Positions 9,145-17,132 of a stretch of 64,000 bases of DNA are shown piece by piece; positions within the stretch are counted from its first letter, which is position 1; each line of letters begins with the position of its first letter. Where the stretch lies: assembly GCA_019637685.1 (NCBI GenBank), contig JAHBVF010000020.1, forward strand, positions 58,251 through 122,250, in the 5' to 3' direction. The position numbers and the translations under genes were made by a program. Source of the stretch: Caldilineaceae bacterium. Its GTDB lineage: Bacteria; Chloroflexota; Anaerolineae; Caldilineales; Caldilineaceae. Below the pieces are notes generated by a model. That model saw only the letters and a list, made by a program, of their open reading frames with translations, was not told the origin of the DNA and made no database searches.

Positions 9145-9200
9145 GCGTGAAACGTGAAACGTGAGATTCAGCGAGCGATCTCACGTTTTACGTTTCACGC
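9145..9200. repeat. GTGAAACG/CGTTTCAC palindromic heptamer repeat, copy 2
   Basis: Arms at 9145-9167 and 9178-9200 are complementary at 22 of 23 positions, with a 10-nt loop. Each arm holds the heptamer GTGAAAC twice. The TGA stop codon of the ATPase gene (9195-9197) is part of the right arm. The same family occurs at 6205-6290 and 31284-31324. As RNA this would be a strong hairpin between two operon genes, which could act in processing or partial termination. Confidence 0.8.
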
Positions 9201-10721
9201 CTCTTTTCTTTCCGTCCCCATCATCATCAGCCCAATCTCCTCCACACTGGCTGTCGCGCCCTCCACCACCCCCATCACCCGTCCGTCAAAAAGAACCGCG
9301 ATGCGATCGCTGAGGGCGAGCAGTTCCTCCAACTCTTCCGAAATGAGGAGAATGGCCACGCCCTGTCGCCGCTGGTCCAGCAGATGCTCCTGGATGGCCT
9401 CCACCGCGCCCACATCCAGACCCCGGGTGGGCTGAACAGCCACAATCAGCCGGGGGTTGGCGGTGATCTCTCTGGACAAAATCACTTTTTGCAGATTGCC
9501 GCCGGAAAGTTTGCGGGCCTGGGTGCGCACACTGGGGGCCAAAATATCGTAGGTCTTCTTGAGATTCTGGGCGTAGTCGGCGGCCTGGCCAGCGTCAATC
9601 GTCGCACGCTTGCCGATGGGCGCGGCCCGGTAATGTTTCATAATCACATTGTCGGTGATGGTCAGATTGGGCGCGGAGCCAATGCGATTGCGGTCCTCTG
9701 GGATGTGAGAAACACCCGCCTGAATAGCCGCGATGGGCGGTTGGTTGGCCAGTTCCCGACCGTCCACCTGCACACTGCCCGCTTCGCAGACGCGCAGCCC
9801 GGTGATGCATTCGGCCAGTTCGCTCTGGCCGTTGCCCGCCACCCCGGCAATGCCCAGTATCTCCCCCGCCTGGATGGTCAAGTCGATCCCGCGCAGGGCA
9901 GGCGTGCCTTTGTTGTTGGTCGCCTGGAGATTCTTCACCTCTAAAATTGTGCTGCCAGTTTCCTGGCTTTCCTTCTTCACTGCAAAGATCACATCCCGCC
10001 CCACCATCAGTTGGGCCAGTTTGGCCCTGTCCAGCCCGGCCATAGCCAACCCCTCCGCGGTCACTTTGCCCTTGCGCAGCACAGTGATGCGGTCGGCCAC
10101 AGCTTCCACTTCGTGCAATTTGTGGCTGATGAAAATAATCGATTTGCCCTGGGCCACCAGCGAGCGCATTGTCTGCATAAATTCGGCGATCTCCGCCGGG
10201 GCCAACACAGCCGTTGGCTCGTCAAAGATCAGCACATTGGCGCCCCGGTAGAGGGTTTTGAGAATCTCCACCCGCTGCTGCTCGCCCACGGCCAGTTGCC
10301 AAATTTTGGCTGTGGGGTCTACGCGCAGGCCAAATTGATCCTGCAAGTCCAAAATTTTGCGGTCGTATTCGGGCAGATTCATCCAGAAGCGGGGCGTGTC
10401 CAGCCCCAGGAGGATATTTTCGGTGACGGTCTGGGTGGGGACGAGCATAAAGTGCTGATGCACCATTCCGATGCCCGCGGCAATGGCATCTTTGGGCGAG
10501 TTGAAGCTGACTGGCTTGCCCTTGACCCGTATAACACCGGAGGTGGGCTTGTACAGCCCGGAGAGTGCGCTCATCAGCGTGCTTTTGCCCGCGCCGTTCT
10601 CGCCCAACAGCGCGTGGATTTCGCCCTGCTTCAGCGTGAAATTTACGTGGTCATTCGCCAGCACGCCGGGGAAGCGGATGACGATATTTTCCATCTGGAC
10701 GGCGCAGGGGACGTCGGGCAT
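9195..10721 (-). CDS. nupO: Nucleoside-type ABC importer, double ATPase
   Basis: 508 residues with two fused ABC domains, as in NupO/YufO and the RbsA/MglA class. Domain 1 has Walker A GENGAGKS (40-47) and the C-loop variant LAVGEQQR; domain 2 has the degenerate P-loop GVAGNGQSE and C-loop KLSGGNLQK, both usual for this class. ATG 10721 (MPDVPCAVQ) was taken as start; Met10 (10694) is possible and nothing like a Shine-Dalgarno sequence decides. It is separated from the lipoprotein gene by a 13-bp hairpin. The final codons and stop come from a palindromic repeat. Confidence 0.93.
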   Translation of the reverse strand: MPDVPCAVQMENIVIRFPGVLANDHVNFTLKQGEIHALLGENGAGKSTLMSALSGLYKPTSGVIRVKGKPVSFNSPKDAIAAGIGMVHQHFMLVPTQTVTENILLGLDTPRFWMNLPEYDRKILDLQDQFGLRVDPTAKIWQLAVGEQQRVEILKTLYRGANVLIFDEPTAVLAPAEIAEFMQTMRSLVAQGKSIIFISHKLHEVEAVADRITVLRKGKVTAEGLAMAGLDRAKLAQLMVGRDVIFAVKKESQETGSTILEVKNLQATNNKGTPALRGIDLTIQAGEILGIAGVAGNGQSELAECITGLRVCEAGSVQVDGRELANQPPIAAIQAGVSHIPEDRNRIGSAPNLTITDNVIMKHYRAAPIGKRATIDAGQAADYAQNLKKTYDILAPSVRTQARKLSGGNLQKVILSREITANPRLIVAVQPTRGLDVGAVEAIQEHLLDQRRQGVAILLISEELEELLALSDRIAVLFDGRVMGVVEGATASVEEIGLMMMGTERKEA

Positions 10722-10758
10722 GGGAGGGTCTCGGCGGTTGGTGGGGATGATTCTGAAA

Positions 10759-10799
10759 GCGTGCTGCGTGAGATCGGGGTATGATTTCACGCAGCACGC
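10759..10799 (-). promoter_or_regulatory. Hairpin between lipoprotein and ATPase genes
   Basis: GCGTGCTGCGTGA (10759-10771) and TCACGCAGCACGC (10787-10799) form a perfect 13-bp stem with a 15-nt loop. There is no U-run, so it is more likely an mRNA-stabilising or processing hairpin that raises receptor yield over transporter yield than a terminator. Confidence 0.6.
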
Positions 10800-10808
10800 A
10801 TCATCTAC

Positions 10809-12071
10809 TTAGTCCAGCGAAGGCAGTTCCGCGGTCACATTCTCATTCCACCAATACATACAGGTGGTGCAAGGGCTGCCGAACTGGGCGAAGCCGTCCA
10901 GGTCGAGTTGCTCCAGGCTCACACCCTCTTCCAGAATCACATTGCCCTGGTTGTCGGTGATAGGGCCTTTGAAGACATCGAAGCGGGTAAACTCACCGGC
11001 CAGCATTGCGGCCAGGGTGTCGTTGACCAGTTGCAGATCTTCGGCGGGCAGGTCGGCCACGCCGGGCTGCATCGTCTCGCCGTCCATAAAGCCATAGAGA
11101 CCCAGCGCGCCGCTGTCCGCGTCGAAGTATTCCCAGCCGCCCACCCACGTGCCGGCTCTGGAATCTTCCACAATGCGGGCGTAGACCGGGCCCCAGTTCC
11201 AGTACATGGAAGTCAGACAGGCATCAATTGTGCAGTTGCCGGAGTAGTCGTAGGTAATGCCCCATTTGCCCTCGGGCGCGGCCTCGGCGGGCGCGGGTGT
11301 GTCAGCACCGGTCATCACCACCTGCGCGCCGCTGTCAAAGAGGGACGAAGCAGCTTCCTTTTCCACAATCGGATCGTGCCAGGTGAATATCCAGCGCACG
11401 TCAATTTTGCAATCCGGGCAGGTCTTGGCCACACCCAGGGCAAACGCGTTGCCCAGGCGCAATTCTTCGGGGATGGGGAAGGTGGCAACATAGCCCAGTT
11501 TCGGGTTGCCATCCATCTTGGCCCGGCTGCCCGCCAGCATCCCGGCCAGATATTTTATATCTTCCATCGCGCCCATCAGGTTGCCAAAATTGGCTTCATT
11601 GGATTTGAATCCGCTGATGTGAATGATGTCCACATCGGGGAACTCTTCGGCCACAACCTCCGAGGCATCCATAAAGCCAAAGGAGGTGGTAAAGATCACA
11701 TCAAAGCCTTTGCGGGCCAGGGAGCGGATGACCTGTTCCGCGTCGCCGCCCTCGGCCACATTCTCGATGTAGGCCGTGTGAACGTCGGCCACATTCGCTT
11801 CCACATACTGGCGACCCACGTCGTGGGCCTGGCTCCAACCGCCGTCGTCGTGGGGGCCAACATAGACAAAGGCCACGTTGTACTTGCCTTCCATCACATC
11901 GGGGATCTGCAGGCCACCGCTGGACGCGGCGGTGGGCGCGGCCGGGGCCGGGGCCTCGGCGGGTGCTTCGCCAGCCGGTGCAGCAGCGGGCGCGACCGGC
12001 GCGGCGCAGGCACTCACCAGCAGAACGAAGAGGGCGATAATGCTGAACAGCATTCCTCTACGGATATTCAT
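10809..12071 (-). CDS. BMP-family substrate-binding lipoprotein of a nucleoside-type ABC importer
   Basis: 420 residues. A signal peptide with lipobox LVSAC (Cys22) and an Ala/Pro linker to about residue 50 precede a BMP/PnrA-type periplasmic-binding fold; YVGPHDDGGWSQAHDVGR is the family's first ligand loop. The BMP class binds purine or pyrimidine nucleosides in known cases; the substrate here is inferred. The C-terminal CTTCMYWWNENV is unusual and may hold a disulfide. A good Shine-Dalgarno AAGGAG lies 9 nt before ATG 12071. It is the first gene of the importer unit behind a consensus promoter. Confidence 0.93.
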   Translation of the reverse strand: MNIRRGMLFSIIALFVLLVSACAAPVAPAAAPAGEAPAEAPAPAAPTAASSGGLQIPDVMEGKYNVAFVYVGPHDDGGWSQAHDVGRQYVEANVADVHTAYIENVAEGGDAEQVIRSLARKGFDVIFTTSFGFMDASEVVAEEFPDVDIIHISGFKSNEANFGNLMGAMEDIKYLAGMLAGSRAKMDGNPKLGYVATFPIPEELRLGNAFALGVAKTCPDCKIDVRWIFTWHDPIVEKEAASSLFDSGAQVVMTGADTPAPAEAAPEGKWGITYDYSGNCTIDACLTSMYWNWGPVYARIVEDSRAGTWVGGWEYFDADSGALGLYGFMDGETMQPGVADLPAEDLQLVNDTLAAMLAGEFTRFDVFKGPITDNQGNVILEEGVSLEQLDLDGFAQFGSPCTTCMYWWNENVTAELPSLD

Positions 12072-12236
12072 TGGTTCTTACTCCTTAGCCAAATGGGATT
12101 GGGTGGTTTTGCAAACAAAATTGCGAGAGATAGTCGATACGTCAAGCACAGAAAGTATTGTGCGCAACGAGAAGAACCACAAACATCGGGGAAGGGGAAG
12201 CGTCGGTGCTTCTCAGGTGTATAAATCCTATACGCG

Positions 12237-12265
12237 ACTATACCGTAGCCCTGATAGATTGTCAA
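12237..12265 (-). promoter_or_regulatory. Sigma-70-type promoter of the nucleoside importer operon
   Basis: Reading the minus strand, TTGACA (12265-12260), a 17-nt spacer and TATAGT (12242-12237) make a near-perfect promoter. Transcription would start near 12230, leaving a 5' leader of about 155 nt before the lipoprotein ATG. No known riboswitch consensus was recognised in the leader. Confidence 0.85.
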
Positions 12266-12455
12266 CGCTGACCCCAATGCAGATCAGCCGCACACAACAG
12301 AAATCAGAGCAGAGGTCACAGCGCCAGACGTAAGCACAGAGCTTGCCCGATTGGATATTTCGCATGCCGGGGGCCAATGTCTGCGCCACACGAAATACGC
12401 AATTTTGTTGTACAATGGATTCCAGCAATCATCGGTTTGAATGAAAGGAGCGCCT

Positions 12456-12551
12456 ATGCCCCGCCAGCGCGAAACAGCTATCACCCCGTATACAATGCAG
12501 CCCGTTGTCCAGGAATGGCCGCCCAGGGCCAGTAAATTTATGGCAAAATGA
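12456..12551 (+). CDS. Possible 31-residue small ORF
   Basis: ATG 12456 follows AAAGGAG by 5 nt and lies 40 bp after TACAAT; the frame ends at TGA 12549-12551. The peptide (MPRQRETAITPYTMQ...) has no recognisable domain. A second short frame from ATG 12559 (MILAVETGGEP...) ends just before the HAD gene, so this may be the remains of a frameshifted gene. The rest of 12266-12688 shows nothing else. Confidence 0.25.
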   Translation: MPRQRETAITPYTMQPVVQEWPPRASKFMAK

Positions 12552-12688
12552 TCCCCCAATGATTCTCGCCGTCGAAACCGGGGGGGAACCGGCAACGCTG
12601 TTCTGGACACATTGGCCAGCCAGCACGAACCCGTGCACGCCATCCATCCCATCTGTCCCAACCTGCACCCGAACGAGGGTATAACTCT

Positions 12689-13363
12689 ATGATTCACGCC
12701 GTCATCTTCGATATGGACGAGACGCTGCTGGACCGGCAAAGTTCGCTGCGGGCCTTTGCCGCGGCCCAGCACCGCGCACATCCGGACGCATTCAGCGAAG
12801 TGCCTGTGGCCCATTTTGTCGAGCGCTTCCTGGCGTTGGACAACAACGGCGCGCTGTGGAAAGCCGAAGTATACCAACAAATTTTAGACGAAAACCGCAT
12901 CACTTCTCTCGAACCCCAGACGCTTGTGGATGAATACATCGCTGATTTCCACCGCCATTGCCATCCCTTCGCGGGGCTGCCGGAAATGGTGGACGAACTG
13001 CTCGCCGACGGCCGACAGTTGGGCTTGATTACGAATGGTCGCTACCCCTTCCAGTGGCACAACTTCCAATCCCTGGGTGTGGCGGATCGCTTTGGCGCGG
13101 TGCTGGTCTCCGAACACGAAGGCATGCGCAAACCGAACCCGGAGATATTTCGGCGGGCGTTGAGCCGGTTGGACGTGACCGCGGAGACGGCTGTCTTTGT
13201 GGGCGATAACCCGGAAGCCGACATGCGGGGCGCGCAGTCCGTCGGGATGCGGACAATCTATCGACCCAGCCCCTTCTGGCCCGAATGCGCCTTTGCCGAT
13301 GCCGTTTGCACCGACCTGCGCCAATTGCCTGGGCTTGTGCGCGGCTTCGAGGCCAGCCGGTGA
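12689..13363 (+). CDS. HAD-superfamily hydrolase
   Basis: 224 residues, phosphatase of the HAD-IA subgroup. Motif I is FDMDETLLD (nucleophile Asp8, acid/base Asp10), motif II is LITNG, motif III is the Lys in RKPNPEIF, and motif IV is VGDNPEAD. A helical cap lies between motifs I and II. Substrates of this class range from phosphoglycolate to nucleotides and cannot be told apart here. Its TGA overlaps a GTG start of the next gene (GTGA), so it is coupled to the membrane-protein genes. Confidence 0.92.
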   Translation: MIHAVIFDMDETLLDRQSSLRAFAAAQHRAHPDAFSEVPVAHFVERFLALDNNGALWKAEVYQQILDENRITSLEPQTLVDEYIADFHRHCHPFAGLPEMVDELLADGRQLGLITNGRYPFQWHNFQSLGVADRFGAVLVSEHEGMRKPNPEIFRRALSRLDVTAETAVFVGDNPEADMRGAQSVGMRTIYRPSPFWPECAFADAVCTDLRQLPGLVRGFEASR

Positions 13364-14358
13364 GCGCTGTCGCCTCCCCCCTGCGTCGTGGCTGGCAACT
13401 GATCCAGCCCCTCTTTCTGGTCCTGGCCCTCGTCTTCATTGCGCTTCTGCTGCGCAGCCAATGGGGCGAACTATCGGGCCACACCTGGCGGCTGCACCCG
13501 GGCTGGCTGGCCCTCTCCGGCCTGCTGATGATAGGCGGCTGGTGTGTGGAGGTCTGGCTCTGGCGCTTTGCCCTGGCCTGTCTGGGCGGATATTTGGCCT
13601 ATCCCGACGCGCTGCGTATCTGGTTTGCCAGTATTCTGGTGCGCTATATTCCCGGCAACGTCTGGCAGCCCCTGGGCATGACTGTACTGGCCCGGCAGCA
13701 GGGCGTGCAGGTGGAAGCCACAGTGGGCAGCATCGCCCTTTTCCAGGCGGTGAATCTGCTTTCCGTCCTGCCGATTGCCGCGTTCTATCTGCTCACTGTG
13801 GGCGACTTTGGCCTGCTGGAACCCTGGCTGGGCGCTGCCACTGGCTGGCTGGTGGCCCTGGCTGGCCTGGGCGTAGCACTCTTTCTGTTACGTCCCGGCT
13901 GGCTGATCGGTCTGCTCAATTGGGCGCTGACCAAAGCGGGGCGGCCCCGGCTGCGCGCGGCGCTGACCACCCGCCATCTGCTGGCATTGCTGCTGGTCGC
14001 GCTGCTGGCCTGGCTCTGCTGGGGCACATCTTTTGCCGCCCTCACCTTTGGCCTGGCAGCCTATACGGCGGGCGAAATGGCCGCGGCCCTGCCCCACCTG
14101 CTGGCCGCCTTCCCCATTGCCTATGCAGTGGGCTATCTCAGCTTCATCACCCCCAGCGGGTTGGCCGTGCGCGAGGGCACGCTCTACCTCTTCCTCGCCC
14201 CTGTTCTGGGCGGCGGACCCACAACTGTCGCGGCCCTGGCTATTCGCCTCTGGCAGGTGATTCTGGAAGTGGTGGTGGCAGGCGCGGTCGGGCTGTGGAC
14301 AAGAGCCAGGAATCCCCAACGCTCCCGACTCTCCCAACTCTCCAAGAGTGGAGAATAG
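13360..14358 (+). CDS. LPG-synthase-TM/UPF0104 family membrane protein
   Basis: 332 residues with about eight hydrophobic helices. The family (flippase-like domain of MprF, AglD2 and similar) is supported by the N-terminal pair of helices, the motif IRYIPGNVWQPLG-like WFASILVRYIPGNVW, and the late SFITPSGLAVREG, where these proteins have a conserved P.G.G..E segment. GTG 13360 overlaps the HAD stop. The last 20 residues (RNPQRSRLSQLSKSGE) are read from degenerate CTCCCRA heptamers, so the C-terminus has been altered by repeat sequence. A role in moving or modifying a lipid-linked substrate is likely. Confidence 0.82.
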   Translation: MSAVASPLRRGWQLIQPLFLVLALVFIALLLRSQWGELSGHTWRLHPGWLALSGLLMIGGWCVEVWLWRFALACLGGYLAYPDALRIWFASILVRYIPGNVWQPLGMTVLARQQGVQVEATVGSIALFQAVNLLSVLPIAAFYLLTVGDFGLLEPWLGAATGWLVALAGLGVALFLLRPGWLIGLLNWALTKAGRPRLRAALTTRHLLALLLVALLAWLCWGTSFAALTFGLAAYTAGEMAAALPHLLAAFPIAYAVGYLSFITPSGLAVREGTLYLFLAPVLGGGPTTVAALAIRLWQVILEVVVAGAVGLWTRARNPQRSRLSQLSKSGE

Positions 14359-14420
14359 AGACTGATGTCCCGCCGATCCCCAGTCCCCAGTCCCCAATCC
14401 CCCATCTCCAATCTCTTCTC
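14293..14420. repeat. CCCCAGT/CTCCCAA heptamers across a gene junction
   Basis: CTCCCGA, CTCCCAA and CTCCAAG units (14318-14345) end one gene, and CCCCAGT, CCCCAGT, CCCCAAT, CCCCCAT, CTCCAAT (14377-14411) begin the next. The CCCCAGT and CCCCAAT units are the same words as the cyanobacterial STRR heptamers and are read in frame as SPVPSPQSPISN. Confidence 0.75.
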
Positions 14421-16995
14421 CGACCCCTACCGGACACTCCTTTTCGCGGCTGTACTTGTGTATGTCTGGGTTTTCGCGGGTCTGGCCTTTGCCCAGCACG
14501 CGGGGATGCGCACCCACAAGGCCGATCTGGGCCAGATGGATCAGGCCATCTGGAACACCAGCCAGGGCCGCTTTGTGGAGGAGGTGAAGGACGACTTCGT
14601 CTCTACCCGGCTGACCGATCACGTGGAGCCGATCTTTGCGCTGATCAGCCCGGTGTTTTGGGCGTGGGACGACGTGCGCGCGCTGCTGCTGGTACAGGTG
14701 ATAGCAGTCGCCCTGGGCGCGCTGCCCCTCTATGCCCTGGCGCTGGAAAAGCTGGACCAGATGCTCCCCACCCACCAGCGCGCCCAAATCTGGCACAGGG
14801 AACCCCTGCAACTGATGACCCGCCCCCTGGCGCTGGCTGTGGCCTTGTGCTGGCTGCTCTCGCCCCAACTCCAGTCCGCAGTGCTCACCGAATTCCACGC
14901 TATCCCCTTCTCGGCCCCGCTGATCGTCTGGGCTTTCTGGACTGTGGAAAAGCGCCGCTGGCGACAATTCTTCGTGGCCGCGCTCCTGCTGGCCGCGGTC
15001 AAAGAAGAGGCCGCGCTTCTGGCCGCGGGGCTGGGCGTGTGGGGAATCTGGCGGAACACATACGCAATTCGCCATTCGCCATTCGCCATTCGCTTATCCA
15101 ATCTCCAATCCCCAATCTCCATTCTCCTTCTCTCTCTTGCCTGGTTCTTTCTCGCCACTTTTGTGATTGTCCCTGCCCACGCCGCGCCCGTGTACGGGAC
15201 CGCCGAAAGTGCCTATTTTCAGCGCTTCGGCGCGCTGGGCAATTCACCCCTGGACATTGCCAGGAGCTTCTTCACCCAACCGGGCGCGGTCTGGGAGATT
15301 GCCAGCGAACCGGCCCGGGTCGCCTACATTTGGCATCTGCTGGCCGCTTTTGGCCTCTTCAGTCTTCTGGCCCCGGAGATTCTCCTGCTCTGCCTGCCCG
15401 TCTTTCTTGCCAATCTGCTCAGCGCCTACCCGGCCCAATACTACGGCGAATTCCACTACAGCGCGCCGCTTGTGCCCTATTTTGCCGTGGCTGGGGTCTA
15501 CGGTCTGGCCCGGTTCTGGCGCGGGGTGGGTCGCCGTTTTGTCGGGGAATCGGCCAGTTTTCAACATCTGCCCGCGGCCAATGCGGGGGTGATGGCGCTG
15601 GTCTCCATTTTTACCAACAGCCGTTCCAGCCTGCGCCCCCTGCTGGCCTGGGGCTTGGCCCTCTGGCTGCTGATCTGGGCTGGAATCGGCTATGCCAACG
15701 CGGGCCGGGGACCCGGCGGCGGACGCTATGACCCCACACCTGTCACGGCCCACCACCGGCTGCTGGAACGCTTTGTCGCCCAAATTCCTGACGACGCAGC
15801 CCTCACTGCCAGTGCCGCGGTCCACCCCCATCTGAGCCACCGGCGCTACATCTATCAGTTTCCCTTCGGGCCAGACGCCGCGGTCCCCGCGCAGTGGGCG
15901 CTGCTGGATGTGACCAGCAACACGGATATGGCTCCCGGTGACGTAAAAGCGAAAGTGGATGCAATGCTGGCCACGGGTTGGGGCGTTGTGGACGGGGCCG
16001 ACGGCTTCCTTCTTTTGCAGCACGGCGCGCCAGAGACAACTATTCCCGACGTCTTCTACGATTTTGCGCGAGAACCTGACCCCGCAAATGTCGCGGATAT
16101 TCGCAACTCGCAACTCGCAACTCGCAATCCGCAATACGCCTTCGGCCCCCTCACATTCCTGGGCATGGACCTCCTCGACTGGCCCCGCTGGCGGCAGACA
16201 AAAGTGACGACCCTGTGGCGGGTAGAGGAAGGATTTGACGGGCAAATTGCCCCGCGGGTAGAGATACGCACGCCATCCGGCGGGGTGATTCTGGACGACA
16301 GCCAACTGCTTTCCCCCGCGGCGGTCTGGTATCCCCCGGCCCGCTGGCAGGTGGGCGAAATCATTCGGCTGGAAAGTCTCTGGCTTTTTTTGCCCGCCGA
16401 ATGGGGTGTGGCTGTGGGGATAACCAATAAAACGGTGAATCCAAAAGAGCCACTCGCACGGGCCGGCACATTCAGCCGCCAGCCTGATGACACACTCGAC
16501 AGCGGGGAAAGCAGTAAATCATTGGCTGATAGACCACCCGTCGGCTGGTTTGCAGGACCGGCGGGCGAACGGATCACCGTAGCTGTCCGGTTGGACACAT
16601 CCGCGGCTGCCGGGCAAATGGCCGATCTGCGTCTGGAATGGCGCACAGATACGCCGGAGTTGTTGGCCCGCCATCAGGTTTTTGTCCATCTGCGCGGACC
16701 CGACGGCAACATCGCCCAAAATGACGGCAGCCCCCGCTACTTCATACCCGTCCCCCCCGGCCCGGTGACGCCCGACTGGCGGCAGCTTGCCCTCCCCGCG
16801 GACCTGAAACCGGGCAGCTATCCGGTGGTCATCGGTGTCTACGATCCCGCCGGCGGCGAACGGTTGGCCGCCTTTGGCCCGGACGGACAGCCCGCTGGAA
16901 ACGAACTCCCCCTCGGCTTCGTAGAGGTGACAGAGCCGCTCGTTCCCGATCAGGCCTGCGCACTGATTCCTCTGACGTGCGCCAGCCAGAGATGA
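14365..16995 (+). CDS. DUF2079 membrane protein (GT-C-like)
   Basis: 876 residues. The signature region AGMRTHKADLGQMDQAIWN (about 45-63) and STRLTDHVEPIF mark DUF2079, an integral membrane family with a GT-C-like fold and no settled function. About ten hydrophobic helices fill residues 25-450; the C-terminal 400 residues are a soluble, beta-rich extracytoplasmic part. Three low-complexity peptides are encoded by 7-nt repeats: residues 5-15, 232-256 (RHSPFAIRLSNLQSPIS) and 578-592 (RNSQLATRNPQ). They look like in-frame insertions at domain boundaries. ATG 14365 is 6 nt after the preceding stop. The stop overlaps the microprotein gene. Confidence 0.88.
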   Translation: MSRRSPVPSPQSPISNLFSDPYRTLLFAAVLVYVWVFAGLAFAQHAGMRTHKADLGQMDQAIWNTSQGRFVEEVKDDFVSTRLTDHVEPIFALISPVFWAWDDVRALLLVQVIAVALGALPLYALALEKLDQMLPTHQRAQIWHREPLQLMTRPLALAVALCWLLSPQLQSAVLTEFHAIPFSAPLIVWAFWTVEKRRWRQFFVAALLLAAVKEEAALLAAGLGVWGIWRNTYAIRHSPFAIRLSNLQSPISILLLSLAWFFLATFVIVPAHAAPVYGTAESAYFQRFGALGNSPLDIARSFFTQPGAVWEIASEPARVAYIWHLLAAFGLFSLLAPEILLLCLPVFLANLLSAYPAQYYGEFHYSAPLVPYFAVAGVYGLARFWRGVGRRFVGESASFQHLPAANAGVMALVSIFTNSRSSLRPLLAWGLALWLLIWAGIGYANAGRGPGGGRYDPTPVTAHHRLLERFVAQIPDDAALTASAAVHPHLSHRRYIYQFPFGPDAAVPAQWALLDVTSNTDMAPGDVKAKVDAMLATGWGVVDGADGFLLLQHGAPETTIPDVFYDFAREPDPANVADIRNSQLATRNPQYAFGPLTFLGMDLLDWPRWRQTKVTTLWRVEEGFDGQIAPRVEIRTPSGGVILDDSQLLSPAAVWYPPARWQVGEIIRLESLWLFLPAEWGVAVGITNKTVNPKEPLARAGTFSRQPDDTLDSGESSKSLADRPPVGWFAGPAGERITVAVRLDTSAAAGQMADLRLEWRTDTPELLARHQVFVHLRGPDGNIAQNDGSPRYFIPVPPGPVTPDWRQLALPADLKPGSYPVVIGVYDPAGGERLAAFGPDGQPAGNELPLGFVEVTEPLVPDQACALIPLTCASQR
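15060..15130. repeat. In-frame CATTCGC and CCAATCT heptamers inside the DUF2079 gene
   Basis: CATTCGC occurs three times in tandem (15069-15092 region), then CCAATCT, CCAATCC, CCAATCT, CCATTCT. The frame stays open through all of them. Confidence 0.85.
16098..16140. repeat. In-frame CAACTCG heptamers inside the DUF2079 gene
   Basis: CAACTCG three times, then CAATCCG and CAATACG, read in frame as NSQLATRNPQYA at the start of the extracytoplasmic C-terminal part. Confidence 0.85.
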
Positions 16996-17132
16996 GAGCA
17001 CAGATGACACAGAAACCGCAGGTTGTGGATGGACTGCTGCAACGGCTGATGTTTGGGATTGCCTATCTCTGGTATGCGAGAGAGCAGATCGATGGCATAC
17101 GGCACTCTGTGAAGAAAGGAAATGGGAAATGA
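16992..17132 (+). CDS. 46-residue microprotein between the DUF2079 and deacetylase genes
   Basis: ATG 16992 overlaps the DUF2079 stop as ATGA, and its own TGA (17130-17132) overlaps the ATG of the next gene as ATGA. The peptide starts MRAQMTQKPQVVDG and has an amphipathic or weakly hydrophobic middle (LLQRLMFGIAYLWYAREQI) and a basic tail ending KKGNGK. The double overlap leaves no untranslated base, which argues that it is translated. Met5 (17004) is an alternative start. No family is recognised; a small membrane-associated partner of the flanking proteins is possible. Confidence 0.6.
   Translation: MRAQMTQKPQVVDGLLQRLMFGIAYLWYAREQIDGIRHSVKKGNGK

Noticed and set aside
10908..12224. A 438-codon frame opposite the BMP lipoprotein gene
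   Set aside because: Antisense shadow; the lipoprotein has signal peptide, lipobox and promoter.
13197..15731. An 844-codon plus-strand frame crossing three genes
   Set aside because: Shadow frame across the HAD, LPG-synthase-like and DUF2079 genes, without any domain.
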